The notes under the pieces: generated by a model
The model's database searches: none
Told to the model about the DNA's origin: nothing
What the model saw: the letters and a program-made list of their open reading frames with translations, nothing else
Shown here: one piece after another, positions 1-11,202 of the stretch
Layout: the number at the start of each line of letters is the position of its first letter
How positions within the stretch are numbered: position 1 is the stretch's first letter
From: Pectinophora gossypiella
Taxonomy: Eukaryota; Arthropoda; Insecta; Lepidoptera; Gelechiidae
Length of the DNA stretch: 64,000 nt
Direction: 5' to 3'
Assembly: GCF_024362695.1 (NCBI RefSeq)
Contig: NC_065426.1
Coordinates: 2,232,001-2,296,000 of the forward strand
Made by a program: the position numbers and the translations under genes

Positions 1-60
1 AACTAAGTAACATCACTATTCGGGAGAATTTCAGAGAAATATTTTCTTATTAAGAAATCT

Positions 61-130
61 CTCTCTCTCTCTCTCTCTTTATTTAAGAGCTGCGCTCTTA
101 TTGGTGGAGTAATCGCCATTACTCCATAGA
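61..130 (-). repeat. (CT)n run and repeat-L 3' tail
   Basis: Microsatellite followed by atttaagagctgcgctctta, a hairpin (aagagc/gctctt) that also ends the repeats at 8878, 29585, 31210, 43270 and 48160. Read on the minus strand it is a LINE-like 3' end with a microsatellite tail. Confidence 0.55.
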
Positions 131-228
131 TAGGGTGTGTAGAACGGCGGTTGCCCCAATCGCTTTCCGAAAAAAGAGAAATAGGAAGAAATAGGAAAAA
201 TAAATACCTATATAATCTACCAACATCA

Positions 229-364
229 TCATCATCTCCCTAGCATTATCCCGTTTTTCACAGGGCCCGCTTACCTAATTAAGCAGCGCCTGCCTGTCAG
301 ACCTTCCAACCTGCGAAGGGAAAACCAGCTCAATACAGGTTAGGTCACATACCTCCGAAAATGC
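229..364 (-). repeat. SINE-D, 5'-truncated copy with 17-bp target duplication
   Basis: Tail half of SINE-D. The exact duplication ataatctaccaacatca at 212-228 and 365-381 marks it as a retrotransposed, 5'-truncated insertion. Confidence 0.8.
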
Positions 365-403
365 ATAATCTACCAACATCAATATAAATGCAGTACCAAA
401 TAT

Positions 404-520
404 ACATAAACTGCCTATAAACGGCCCAGTGCTGGGCGCAGGCCTCCCATCAATCAACCGGAGGGGGTATGGAGCATACTCCAACACGCTGGTCCACTGC
501 GGGTTGGTGGAAATGTTTTT
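404..520 (-). repeat. SINE-B tail fragment
   Basis: Contains cagtgctgggcgcaggcctc and the gggtatggagcatactccaa segment of SINE-B. Confidence 0.75.
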
Positions 521-605
521 GGGCTTGGTATGCAGTCTATTCCAGTTACCATAAAATTGCAAAAATACAGACTCGTGACAGTCTAAGCGATCAGAATGCT
601 CGTAT

Positions 606-638
606 CGACGGGGAAGAAGCAAATACTCCTATCTTACA
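606..638 (+). repeat. Left TIR of the 606-2341 element
   Basis: 33 bp, perfect inverted match to 2309-2341. Confidence 0.85.
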
Positions 639-1482
639 TTTTTAGGCAAATCCACTTTTTGATGTAGTTCGTTGCGAAATTTAATTTTACGTTGGCTGGC
701 AAGATCTCCGTTGTATATTTCCTACTTTTAGAGTGATTTTCGATGAATAGAAATAGCTCTTAAAATAAAGATTTTATATGTTGCAATATTTTTTATAAAA
801 ATATCTCCTTTCTACAGAAATAAATAACTCCTATCTCATGTTTTAATCGATAATAGCTCCTATCTTCAGAATCAAGCATGAGTCTTTTTGTTTAATGGAA
901 GATGATGGAGGTCGATGGATGATGATGGGCAATGGGCATGGCACGAAATGTGTCTTTGTTTCAAAAATAAGAGGGTGATTCGATCACTGACACTTTTCAA
1001 TATTAAATTATTTTTTTCCTAAGCGTGTAGCTCGAAAACGGGCGAAATATCAAAAAAAATATTAGGTATATTAACAAATTTGTAGACAATTTAATGTTCT
1101 TTAAATTAATATAAAGTTATTTTCTCTAGGACGCATCGTTTTTGAGATATGAGCGAAAAACTCAAAATTGGTATCTCTGACCCATTCCGCAACACAAAAC
1201 ATTTTTTAAAGACAGTTATTAATAAAAATTGTTTGACAAGTTAATTATTTGATATTGGATAACTGGGTTATTTATAATTATCTTTTTGTCAAAAAAAATC
1301 CCACAGTTTTAATTTTGGAGAGGAATTTAGAATAAAAAGTGAGAAGTAAATCGAACGACCAATACCATACAAAAATATCGATATTTTATATTTTTGCATG
1401 GTTTGGTAAACATTAAGTTACGGAAATGACACCATGTAAACGTGGGAATTTTTACTATGTTAACTCCATAAATAAGGACATA

Positions 1483-1514
1483 TTCAGGAATGTGTTCCGG
1501 AACACATTCCTGAA
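1483..1514. repeat. Perfect 32-bp palindrome
   Basis: TTCAGGAATGTGTTCC followed at once by its reverse complement, no spacer, inside the 606-2341 element. Confidence 0.9.
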
Positions 1515-2308
1515 GAAAAATCATAGGATTCCTCCCACATACTCTACAACCCCTTTATTGACCGGGCTATTGATAATGATTTTAATAAGTACTTACCTAC
1601 TTGTTGATCTCAGTTGATTATTGACTTAATAAATATATAATTCGTACTATATTGATATTTTTTTTAAATGCCAATTAAAAAACAAAGGTGCCTACTTTAT
1701 CATGATCAAAAAATAATTTGTTAAACCTTGTTTAAGATCAAAGTTTATTTTCATTAAAAATGCTAAGCGTAGCACTTTCTTTAAAAAAGCTGTCGTTTCA
1801 GTATTTTTTAAAAAAATACGATTATTTGTTATTATATTGCATGATTTATAATAGTTTACAGTTAAATATTTACTAGTTAAATGTTGCGGCATTGCTTTAT
1901 AATATCTCCTAACTTGAACATAATTTGAAATTCATTCAAAGCAATACATCCTGTCTTACAAAATCATGTATAATTTACGTTAGTTTTATAGTTATTGTTT
2001 TTTTTAATTATTAATAGGTTTTTGAAGCTACAGTGAATAGTTTACAAAGAGAAATAAGTCAAACAATAGGAATTTGAAGCATTAATTGCAAGTGGAAAAA
2101 CCGTCTAACGTCAAAACTTTCGACCCAACACAGGAACCAATAGGCTCTAACTTACATTAACTTTAATTCCTCTATATATACAAAATTAATATTAGTTTAA
2201 AAAAATGTCTCTTGAAATAACAAAACTACCTTCAGAACATGACGTCGCGCTATAATTATTAACAAAAAAGTTATTCAGTTTTTTCCTCCTCCTGTAAAGT
2301 TAGGTCTG

Positions 2309-2341
2309 TGTAAGATAGGAGTATTTGCTTCTTCCCCGTCG
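2309..2341 (-). repeat. Right TIR of the 606-2341 element
   Basis: Followed by gtat, the same four bases that precede the left TIR. Confidence 0.85.
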
Positions 2342-2596
2342 GTATAGCGGATTGATCAGCAATCCATCAGATTACGACGCGCAAGCGGAGCGAAGCCAAT
2401 TTGTATAAAACGGTTCGCAATTTAGAGCTTTGGATGTGGATAAATGTGTGATTTATTACACTACTTGTTTGTGGAGTTATTTTTTTGTTTTTGGAGTGGG
2501 GAAACAAACATTTGAGCCGTGTGTAGAGTTCATGGAATGTCCAGTTGTGGGATATTATGCCAGTGAATGTTTTTTTCTCTCATTTATTAGTCATCT

Positions 2597-2815
2597 TAGG
2601 AGCCGCACAGAGCTGTGGTAACCCTTGGTAGAACTCTTGCCTTTCACTTTGATCGCAGGATCGAATCCAGCACAGACCTAAACCAAGAAATGTCGAATTT
2701 ATTTTTGAATTCATGTTTGGATCATAAATGATTATCAAGTGCTCAGTGGTGAAGGAAAACATCGTGACGAAACCCACATTTCCGAAAAATGCATTTTCGG
2801 AGGTAGGTATATTAA
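2597..2815 (+). repeat. SINE-D, nearly full copy
   Basis: Decayed tRNA-like head followed by the cacagacctaaaccaagaaa body; ends near 2880 with the caggttaggttagg motif. Confidence 0.7.
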
Positions 2816-2956
2816 CCTGTATTGGGCTAGTTTTCCCTTCAGGTCAGACAGGCAGTCGCTTCTATAAAAAAACCATTCCTGTGAAATCTTCAGGTTAGGT
2901 TAGGTTCGTAAACTATGCACCTCTGCGTAACTCTTCGGGGATACAAGCGTGATGCT

Positions 2957-3280
2957 TCTCTTCTATCGTGTGGGTTGTGAGGTGGAGTACCAACCTCATC
3001 AACCCTGGTGTCAGGGTTACTATTGAGCCGCCAAAGGCCCCTGACATGGCTCGTGCAATGACTACTTACTTACATCAGTAAATAGTAACCGGGATCAACG
3101 GTTTAACGTACTTTTCGAAGCACGGATCATCTTACTTACGGACAATCTGGTGATCAGCCAGTAATATCCTAACCAAACTAAGGACCACAAAGTAATTTTT
3201 GTGATATGTCCCCACCGGGAATCGAACCCGGAACATCCGGATCGTGAGCCCAGCGCTCAACCACTGGACCACCGAGGTCG
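2957..3280 (-). repeat. SINE-A, full-length copy
   Basis: Runs from the ttctatcgtgtgggttgtga tail to the tRNA-like head ccactggaccaccgaggtcg; B box sense GGTTCGATTCC. Confidence 0.85.
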
Positions 3281-3310
3281 TTATCGTGATGCTGATCACC
3301 CGTTTGGCTC

Positions 3311-3468
3311 GTTAAGCCGTTGGTCCCGGTTAGTCCCGGTTCGGCGTAGTCGTTACATGAGCCATGTTAGTTATGTGGGCCTTTGGCGGCTGAATAATAA
3401 CATTAATAACTTTGACACCAGGATTGCTGAGTTTGGTAATCTCCTCATAGCCCACACGATAGAAGATC
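3311..3468 (+). repeat. SINE-A tail fragment
   Basis: Core and 3' half only, decayed; cccacacgatagaagatct end. Confidence 0.65.
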
Positions 3469-3674
3469 TTTACTTTAGTCTAGTCTGGAACCTCAAATCG
3501 ATAGTCAATTATCGATGCAAAATGTATTCAGTGCTCAGTGGGACAGTTTGCATTCGCGTGCAGTGCCGGCGCCGCCGCGGCTAGCGTAGCGGTATCGTGA
3601 CCCTTTGGTCTTGGCGCGAGTTATACGCTCATAGCGTGGAAGTCTCTTCTGTCGTGTGGGTTGTAAGGTCGATT

Positions 3675-3860
3675 GATGCACATCATCATCAATCAATCCA
3701 GCCGATTTTGGCTACGGCGACTGTTTCAACTCCGACAATCGTGTGCTCGCATGTGGCTTATATAGTCAATCTTGCTGGAAAAGATCCTCGCACATAGCGG
3801 GCATGTGAGGACACTATTTAAACATGTGTAATTGATCGCCGCAGGTGGTCGGGCTTTCAA
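3675..3860. repeat. Unclassified repeat (also at 30118-30192)
   Basis: Shares the pattern ccgattttggctacggcgac / catgtggcttat with 30118-30192. No termini seen. Confidence 0.4.
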
Positions 3861-3899
3861 TTCATCGTGCTTGGCATCAAGCTCTAAGCGCCGTTGACA

Positions 3900-4054
3900 G
3901 GTGGATTATCAACCTCATCTACTCTGGTGTCAGGGTTATTATTGAGCCGTCAAAGACTCCTAACATGGCTCATGTAACAATTATGTATTTAAATCAGTAA
4001 GTAGTTACCTGGACCAACGGCTTAACGTACCCTTCGAAGGACGGATGATCTTAC
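3900..4054 (-). repeat. SINE-A tail fragment
   Basis: 3' half and core, lacking the tRNA-like head. Confidence 0.7.
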
Positions 4055-4164
4055 AGCGTGAAAGTAATATTGAATAATAGAAAGTTCTGTAATGATTTAA
4101 TTAATTTTAATTTTAATCAATTTTTTTTTTTTTTAATTATTTTTAATTTTTTTAATTTCCTTAG

Positions 4165-4318
4165 CGTTGTTTTAACAGGGTCCGCTAATCTAACCTGAAG
4201 ATTTGACAGGTCCGGTTTTTATACAAGCGACTGCCTGTCTGCCTTTCCAACCCGCGATGTGAAAACAAACTCAATATAGGTAAGGTATGCCTCCGAAATG
4301 TATTTCTCGGGATAGTGG
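4165..4318 (-). repeat. SINE-D fragment
   Basis: Includes cctgaagatttgacaggtcc and ccgaaatgtatttctcgg. Confidence 0.7.
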
Positions 4319-4392
4319 GTTTCCTCACCATGTTTTCCTGCATCGTTGAGAACGTGAAAATCATTTGTTATTCATGGATTCGAAAATCATTC

Positions 4393-4540
4393 GCAGCAGT
4401 GCCTGGTTTTCCCTTCGCGGGTTGGAAGGTCAGACAGGCAGTCGCCTCTGTAATAATCCGGACCTACCAAATCTTCAGGTTAGGTAAGGTAAGGTTAGAA
4501 CCCTGTGAAAATGGGATAACGCTAGCTAGGGAGATGATGG
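4393..4540 (+). repeat. SINE-D fragment
   Basis: ggttttcccttcgcgggttg to the gggataacgctagctaggg end. It lies head-to-head with the copy at 4165, forming a potential inverted pair. Confidence 0.7.
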
Positions 4541-4781
4541 TTTTCGAACCTGCGACCTCACATTGCTCGTTCGGTATTGAGGGTCTCATACTCAAAATGA
4601 TACTTGTTTTAACGCTAACGCCTATAACTTATAACTAGAACGGTAAACCAACAAAGCAGCATTTTGTAATAAGCTTCGCTTGTTTCGCGATGTTACTCGT
4701 AGTTCGACTAAACTGCCTATTTTTTGCTAAAACTTGTCGCTAACCTACATCAGATGTTGTAGGTTATTTCATATAGAAATA

Positions 4782-5003
4782 GAATAGAATAGAAATTGTT
4801 TATTATAAAAGGACCCCAGGATAACATCATTTAAAATTTTCACAAAGAAAAACGGATATTCGTCGAAATGATCATGAAATGGAGGTGGATGTCCTGAGAT
4901 AAAAGGGCCTCACTCAGCATAACTCTAGTATTAAGTATGGTGGACCCTGCTGGGTGGACACATCGTGCAATTTCGTCGTGAATTTTCATTCTATTTACAT
5001 AGT
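4782..5003. repeat. Repeat-M copy (second copy 21969-22196)
   Basis: Both copies run from tagtttattataaaaggac-like sequence through ggatgtcctgagataaaagg to ggtggaccctg. Probably a LINE 3' end in reverse; not identified further. Confidence 0.55.
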
Positions 5004-5174
5004 GGTGCTGATTCCAGTGCATTCTAGTTCCGATTCCTGCAGACCCCTCCTTATTTTATTTTAAGGTATACCTGTCATTTTCTTATGCTGGCCTGGTATT
5101 TTTGTCCCAACGCGGTTCTAAGTAATCAACGCAATACAAGAAATCGCATGCGCTTCGATTCCGCCCAAGTAGAT

Positions 5175-5384
5175 TCACAGCCGCACACCGGACACTTCAT
5201 ACAAAAAACCTCGTTTTACACAGACACTACACATTGACTTTATCGTACACGCGCATCTGTGAGTATGACGTTCGACGCCCGTACGGTTGAAGACTAAAGT
5301 AAGACCTTGAGGTAAACCTAGCTCAGCCGCTGGTGGGGAGCGGAGAGTTGCCGTTCTATTCATAGTATTATTCCTTATTCTATG
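5175..5384 (-). repeat. Repeat-F copy
   Basis: Repeat-F is a ~210-bp unit with ends catagaataaggaataat and gaagtgtccggggtgtg. I count ten copies here. It has no inverted termini and no Pol III boxes that I can see. This copy is nearly complete. Confidence 0.7.
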
Positions 5385-5701
5385 ACGCAGCTTTAAAACT
5401 ACGTCCGGTGTTTTCTACTTTTAAAATAAATGAAAAATTTCCGTCTCCCGTCTGATCTCCAGTAAATTGGTTTGAAGGAGATACGCTTGAATTCAATGTT
5501 TATTTCGAGATGACAGGCGAGGAATCGTATAATTAACTGGTTAGATTCATGATGGAATTAGATGAATATAAATTATTGTGAAATATGAATTAATTGCTCG
5601 TGACCTAGTTCTTAAATGAGCAGAGCTGAAAATTCAATGTTGCGTTTTAGTAGAGGTCCATTCGACTGCATTCATTCATATTCATTCACTATTTGTTCAT
5701 T

Positions 5702-5780
5702 GAATATTTGGACCTGTCAAATCTTCAGGTTAGGTAAGCGGACCCTGTGAAAATCGAGATAATGCTGGGGAGATGATGAT
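5702..5780 (+). repeat. SINE-D tail fragment
   Basis: ggacctgtcaaatcttcagg to the ctgtgaaaatcgagataatg end. Confidence 0.65.
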
Positions 5781-5861
5781 AAGTCCATTCGACCAGTAAA
5801 ATTGCTTAAAGTTTCTTGCGCCGCTTCTTCCCATATGAAGAAGAGGCAGTAGTTAGAATAT

Positions 5862-5960
5862 ACTTCTCGCCAGCTATGTATAAGTCTCATGTAATAGGGC
5901 ACGAGCCTATTACCATTAACCAGGCACAAATCCTGGAAACCACGTGATATCAATTATGTA
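5862..5960. repeat. Repeat-E fragment
   Basis: Shares ccaggcacaaatcctggaaa-type sequence and ccacgtgatatcaatta with 57075-57255, and in reverse with about 20058-20100. Confidence 0.5.
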
Positions 5961-6424
5961 TGATCCAAATGCACAAAGTCGAATTCAATAGCTTAGATCC
6001 CGAGGCTTTGTAGGGAGCGCTGGTAATTTTAATAAAACCCCACACAAACAATTGAATGAACTGTATTACTTAGGATATTAATTTAATTACAAGATCCAAA
6101 CATAAAGACGCGTTGGCTTGCTCGCGCTAGAGATGTGACTGACCATAAATGGTAGACTATTAGGTATGTCCCATACAGGCTTGCCGCTTCTTCTCTTCAG
6201 CTGGGTATTTTTTTTTTGACGTGACTTATTGTAGATTTGCCGCAGATGGCATTAACTACTTGGCCGGACAAATGGGGAGCGCTGAAGGCTTTCGCCCGGT
6301 ACAAAGTTTAAGACAACAGGCCTGAGGGTGTCCAGTTGGGCTTCAGCTGTGTAGTAAGTGATTAGCTTGTAAGATATAATTAATGATATAGGCTTACTAA
6401 ATATAAATGAAGGAATAAGAATAT

Positions 6425-6672
6425 TTAGTAGACTTACGAAAAAAAAATATGATGCGGGTTTGAGTGGTAAAGTTGGAAGAAGAAGGCCTAGGCGTACACG
6501 CCGCGGTAAAATCCAGGATGTTTTAAAAGGCCAGGTCAAGCGTATTTTAAACCGTCGAGCATGCGTGAAGTCTTTGATGTGAGTGGAGGAAGCGAAAGTG
6601 GTGTGTCAGGGTCGTAGTAAGTGGAATTCCGTCGTCTCTACCTACCCCAACGGGAAATAGGCGTGATATTTT
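6425..6672 (+). pseudogene. LINE tail (tail-1 family), diverged copy
   Basis: Conceptual peptide VGRRRPRRTRRGKIQDVLKG then NRRACVKSLM, stop, VEEAKVVCQGRSKWNS and ST YPNGK. It aligns with the tail-1 peptide of 38090-38345. More diverged than the others, with an in-frame stop. Confidence 0.6.
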
Positions 6673-7312
6673 TTTTTGTTATTCTATTCTATTAACTAAT
6701 TGGCTAGGCAGCCCTAGTATTAGTTAATAATATGTTTTTACTGATTTGGGATCTTCTTTTGTCTCTATTTTGATTCTGTAAACACCCAAGTTCTAAGCGT
6801 GAAGATTAAAAATGATCAACAACACTAAGCAACTTAAGATACTGTCAATCAGTAGATGGTAATCGTTTATTTAACATTCATTCCGCGGTTGGCAGGGCTC
6901 GTCAAATTATCGCCCCCGGCTGTTTATTGTTTTTTGACCTTCCTGTCATTGCTAATTTTGTCGCTAGATGGTGCTGTCCGAAATTGTATAAAACGTAAAA
7001 GCGAGCCGTGTGTCTGTGCGGTGTGTGTTTCCATAGTCTCTTAGTTATGTATGTACTAAAACGAACTGTATTTTTTTTATTAAATCGTTACCTGAAATGA
7101 AATGAAATTTATTATGTGCATGGTATTTATGTTACAAAAAGCTGTTATATTTAATTGGGTATCACCAAATACTACCTTTTCGGGCATACATACAGATTAT
7201 TTAAAAACACTAACAAATAATAATAACTATTTTATCATATTATTTTTCTTTGTTTACAGGTATGCACCCACCCACAAGTGACTTCTTTCTTCAACTAAGT
7301 AGGTAATGCAAT
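6673..7312. other. No recognisable gene
   Basis: AT-rich sequence. cgcggttggcagggctcgtc near 6880 is a short GC-richer patch. Nothing else supported. Confidence 0.5.
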
Positions 7313-7572
7313 CTTCTTCTTCTATCGTGGTGGGTTGCCAAACCAAAGGCCCTGACATGACTCATGTAACGACTACGTACTTACATCAGTAAGTTGTAAT
7401 CGGGACCAACGGCTTAACGTGCCTTCCGAAGCACGGATCGTCTTACTTTCGGACAATCAGGTGATCAGCCTGTTACGTCCTAACCATATTATGATATGTC
7501 CCCACCGGGATTCGAACCCGGGACCTCCGTATCGTGAGCCCAACGCTCATCCACTGGGCCACGGAGGCCGTT
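7313..7572 (-). repeat. SINE-A copy with internal deletion
   Basis: Lacks part of the tail (the aaccctgacaccagg segment) but keeps core and tRNA-like head ending ccactgggccacggaggccg. Confidence 0.85.
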
Positions 7573-7844
7573 TCGGATGCTACAATGTAAGTACTTAAGG
7601 TTTTAAGTATATAAATAAGGATTAACAAAAAAGTACTAAATACTTCCACAGTTTCGTCATGAGAACGGACGCACACCTTCCTCGAAGTCAGTTTCACCAG
7701 CCGCAATAGGTCACGCTTCACCAGATTCACGAGATATTGTGAAATTTTGACAATCGTTGCCTATGTGGGTAAACATTAGAGTTTATTCGCTTACCCTCGT
7801 TTTGGTACCGTGATGTTGGGTCCTCTTTCAGGCACATACACAAG

Positions 7845-8255
7845 ACAACAGTGGTAACACTTAAAAATTCTACAATAAGTAAATTAAATTCATCTTTTTT
7901 GGGGTTATGTATTATACGTTTTTACAATAAAATACCAGATAATATTTTAAATTTGTCAGAGAATAAATTTAAAGCTCACGTGAAGCTTACTTTATGTAAA
8001 AAAGCTTATTATAAGATTAATGATTACCTAAATGATAAACATGTCTGGTATTAAATGTGTTCCTCTAGTTATTAAATAACTTGTAATGACCCTCATTGAT
8101 TTAAAAGATGTGTTGCTGTTGCAGTTTCTTGTCATTTCTTCTCCTCAGCCATAACACCTTGCGAAATGACGTAAATTCAAAATGTTACATTGACCTTCAA
8201 CAAGTTTATCCATGATAATTACGTTGAATAAATGATTCTGATTCTGATTCTTACG
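7845..8255 (+). pseudogene. 5'-truncated LINE, reverse-transcriptase ORF C-terminus
   Basis: Short ORF ending FYNKIPDNI...NKFKAHVKLTL...YYKINDYLND then stop. This is the C-terminal pattern of Jockey/CR1-like LINE proteins. A 3' UTR follows, ending in repeats of gattct. The 3' UTR recurs at 47362-47540. Confidence 0.65.
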
Positions 8256-8299
8256 TCATCAAACGGCTAGCAGTGGCGCCTTGTCATAGGATTGAGGAT

Positions 8300-8405
8300 A
8301 CCTGCTCTTCTTATACCATGATTATAGTTATGTTATTCCGTGTTCTGTTTTTTTATTTGCTACTGTGGTGTCCCTTTATAATAAACGTTTCTTTCTTTCT
8401 TCCAT
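8300..8405 (+). repeat. LINE-like 3' end with (CTTT)n tail
   Basis: gtggtgtccctttataataaacgtttctttc pattern (AATAAA plus microsatellite tail); no coding part. Confidence 0.4.
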
Positions 8406-8439
8406 ACTTTTCTCACCGCTTATTTTCCAATCATCAAAA

Positions 8440-8583
8440 TTGAACAAATTGGAGATGTCCTTAGAAACGGTTTGAGATTTACTCTACGCGGCGTGCGTGT
8501 ATGAATCAATTGATGAATGTGGATGTAGCAAGCGAATCACGACTATGTCAGGATCGAAGCACACGGAGTTCCATAGTTTTTGC
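8440..8583 (+). pseudogene. LINE tail-1 copy, decayed
   Basis: Begins at aattggagatgtccttagaa and ends at ggagttccatag, without the usual tatg-repeat tail. Confidence 0.6.
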
Positions 8584-8585
8584 TT

Positions 8586-8860
8586 CATCATCATCAGCCC
8601 ATTAACGTCCCCACTGCTGGGGCACGGGCCTTCCCTATGGATGGATAGGGAGATCGGACCTTAAACCATCATGCGGGCCCAGTGCGGTTGATGGTTATTA
8701 ACGACTGCTAATGCAGCCGGGACCAACGGCTTAACGTGCCTTCCGAAGCACGGAGGTTTTTTTTTTGTGGTCACCCATCCTATAACCGGCCTTTCCCGAA
8801 GTTGCTTAACTTCAACAATCGCAGACCGAACGCATTAACCGCTGCGCCACCGAGCTCCTC
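8586..8860 (-). repeat. SINE-C copy
   Basis: From the (tca)n tail to the ctgcgccaccgagctcctc head. Confidence 0.8.
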
Positions 8861-8877
8861 AGTTTTTGCTTATCATC

Positions 8878-9020
8878 ATCAATTTAAGAACCACGGTCTT
8901 GTCGGTGTGGCATTTTCCATTCCAATATCCAAGCCAATTCCTTGACTTCCCTATAAGACACGACGTTAACCTTTTCTTTAATCTGTTCCATGTAAGCTCC
9001 TCTTGTGCTTTTCCTTCCTT
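8878..9020 (-). repeat. Repeat-L tail
   Basis: catcatcaatttaagaacca with the hairpin tail, then a pyrimidine-rich body (read on minus: purine-rich). Confidence 0.5.
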
Positions 9021-9219
9021 TATAGTCTCTGCTAACAGGTGGGAAATAGGCGTGTTTATGTATGCAATTTCCAATCATTTCCGACGACAATCGCAACTGG
9101 GCTACGAGTCCTCTTTGCATACATTATTTTGACCACACACTTGTTCATTTCTCTCAATCAGTCAGTAGCAGTGAGGTGCCGTTCCTGTGAATGTTCCCAA
9201 TTTTCCCTGGCACTTCTTG

Positions 9220-9530
9220 TTCTTCTCACGTGTGGGTTGTGAGGTGTATTACCAGCCTCATCAACCCTGGTGTCAGGGTTATTATTGAACCGCCAAGGGC
9301 CCCTGACATCGTGTAACGATTACTCGCTTACATCAGTAACTAGTAAACGGGACCACCGACTTAACGTGCTTTCCGAAGCACGGATCATCTTGCTTTCGGA
9401 CAATCAGGTGATCAGCTTGTAATGTCCTAACCAAACTAAGGGTCACGATGTTATTTTTGTGATAAGTCCCCACCGGATACGAACCCGGGACCTCCGGATC
9501 GTGAGCTCAACGCTCAACCACAGAGGCTGT
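9220..9530 (-). repeat. SINE-A copy
   Basis: Near full length; tRNA-like head worn (ccacagaggctgt). Confidence 0.85.
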
Positions 9531-9534
9531 TGAC

Positions 9535-9655
9535 GTTTTACAGGTCCGGTTTTTTACAGAAGCGACTGCCTGGTTGACCTTCCCACCCGCGAAGAGAAAA
9601 CCAGACAACAGGTTAGGTCACTTACCTCCAAAAATGCATTTCTCGGGAATGTGGG
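9535..9655 (-). repeat. SINE-D tail fragment
   Basis: tttacaggtccggtttttta to tgcatttctcgggaatgtgg; abuts the preceding SINE-A. Confidence 0.7.
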
Positions 9656-9990
9656 AACAAGGCGCAATAGTTGTGAAAAAAGAACTTTTTTGGGAGTACA
9701 AGGCGGAACAATTTGATAAAAAGCAGCCTGACTATTAAAGAGTTTTTACAACAGGAACATTCGTACTTTGGGAAGATTCCTGTGGACGGCACATCACTGG
9801 TCAGTAGCATACTATTGAGAGCAATTCTTCGCATGAATAATCATTTTCAAGTCACGCACGAGAGATGTAACGCTTAACATACATGTATAGACGTAACAAT
9901 TATAGTCTTTGCTAATGGGTATGTAATGTGTGGCACTACACGATTGATTTGGTAAGATACGGTGTTAGGTAGACGAGTGAATTTGGTCTC

Positions 9991-10296
9991 ATCATCATCA
10001 TCATCATCATCACCAGCCCATTAACGTCCCACTGCTGGGGCACGGGCCTTCTCTATAGATGGATAGGGAGATCGGGTGTTAAACCACCACCCGGGCTCAG
10101 TGCGGATTGGTGGTTATTAACGACTGCTAATGCAGTCGGGACCAACGGCTTAACGTGCCTTCCAAAGCACGGAGCTCGAGATGAAAACTTTTTTTGTGGT
10201 CACCCATCCTATGACCTTTCCGGCCTTTGTGAAAGTTGCTGAACTTCAACAATCGCAGGCCGAGCGCGTTTACCGCTGCGCCACCGAGCTCCTCAG
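9991..10296 (-). repeat. SINE-C copy with 11-bp duplication
   Basis: ggtctcatcat lies at 9985-9995 and 10296-10306, around the (tca)n tail and the head ccaccgagctcctca. Confidence 0.82.
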
Positions 10297-10474
10297 GTCT
10301 CATCATATTGAACTTAATTTAAAAAAAAACAAAACCGAAACTGTCGGTAAGTCATGCAAATACAATATGATGATAGATTCTATAAAAAAAACGGAGGAAA
10401 AAACGGATCCTGTAAAAAACGGACGATTAAGTAACCTAAATCTGAAAAAAATAAACAGATAGTAGAGAAATCAT

Positions 10475-10793
10475 CATCTTCCTAGCATTATCCCGTTTTT
10501 CACAGGGTCCACTTCCCTAGCGTGAAGATTTGACAGGTCCGGTTATGTAAAATAAGCGACTGCCTGTCTGACCTTCCAACCCGCGAAGCACATATCTCCG
10601 ATAATGCATTTCTCGGGTATGTGGGTTTCCTCACGATGTTTTCCTTCACCGCTGAGCACGTGATAATCATGTATGATCCAAACATGAATTCGAAAACAAA
10701 TTCGACAATCACTGGTTTAGGCCTGTGCTGGATTCGAACCTGCGACCTCAAAGTGAGAGGCAAGCGTGCTACCAACTGGGCTACCACGGCTAA
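10475..10793 (-). repeat. SINE-D, full-length copy
   Basis: tRNA-like head at the high end (sense TAGCCCAGTTGGTAGCACGC, then GGTTCGAATCC). Flanked by gatagtagagaaa / gatagtaagagaaa, a slightly worn duplication. Confidence 0.82.
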
Positions 10794-11002
10794 AGAGATA
10801 GTAAGAGAAATGTGGATTACATTTAGTTTTTCATTTATTTACTGAAATAGGATCTCTTCTTATTCTAATCCTTTTATTTCCTTTTGGAATATAGGGCTTG
10901 AATAACAGATTTCTGCTCTTCACGATCATTAGCAGTGTCTGTAGCTTGCTTCCATGATATTCCGAGAGTATAAGTTTTAGTTTCGGACGACGCTCAGTAG
11001 GT

Positions 11003-11160
11003 AGGCCCGCTACAAGGTGGACCGAAGATCTGGTGAAGGTCGCGGGAAGCCGCTGGATGCGGGCAGCGCAGGACCGATCGTCGTGGAGATCCTTGGGGGA
11101 GGCCTATGCCCAGCTGCCAGCAGTGGGCGTCGTACGGCTGATGGTGATGAAGTTTTAGTT
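11003..11160 (+). pseudogene. LINE tail-2 (RTE-like), 5'-truncated
   Basis: Reads ATRWTEDLVKVAGSRWMRAA then QDRSSWRSLGEAYAQ, the typical C-terminus of an RTE-like reverse transcriptase. The DNA ends in ccagcagtgggcgtcgtacg and a gat-rich tail, the same cagcagtggg motif that ends SINE-B and SINE-C. Confidence 0.65.
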
Positions 11161-11202
11161 TACCTAAATAGAATAACGCATTTCATTCGATTTACAGCCA
11201 AG

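Larger units (their letters stand above)
606..2341. mobile_element. Non-autonomous DNA transposon with 33-bp perfect TIRs and GTAT duplication
   Basis: Bases 606-638 and 2309-2341 are exact inverted repeats starting CGACGGGGAAGAAGCAAAT. Both ends are flanked outside by gtat (602-605, 2342-2345). The TIR phrase ctcctatct recurs inside at about 826 and 852 as subterminal repeats. The interior is AT-rich with no long ORF, so no transposase is encoded. Superfamily not recognised; a 4-bp duplication fits only a few. Confidence 0.75.

Noticed and set aside
275..622. 115-codon minus-strand open frame
   Set aside because: Covers a SINE-B tail, part of a SINE-D and the left TIR of a transposon.
3540..3600. 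CpG-rich patch (gccggcgccgccgcggctag) after an attcagt motif, considered as a promoter or first exon
   Set aside because: Flanked by SINE fragments, no downstream exon with matching donor; too little evidence.
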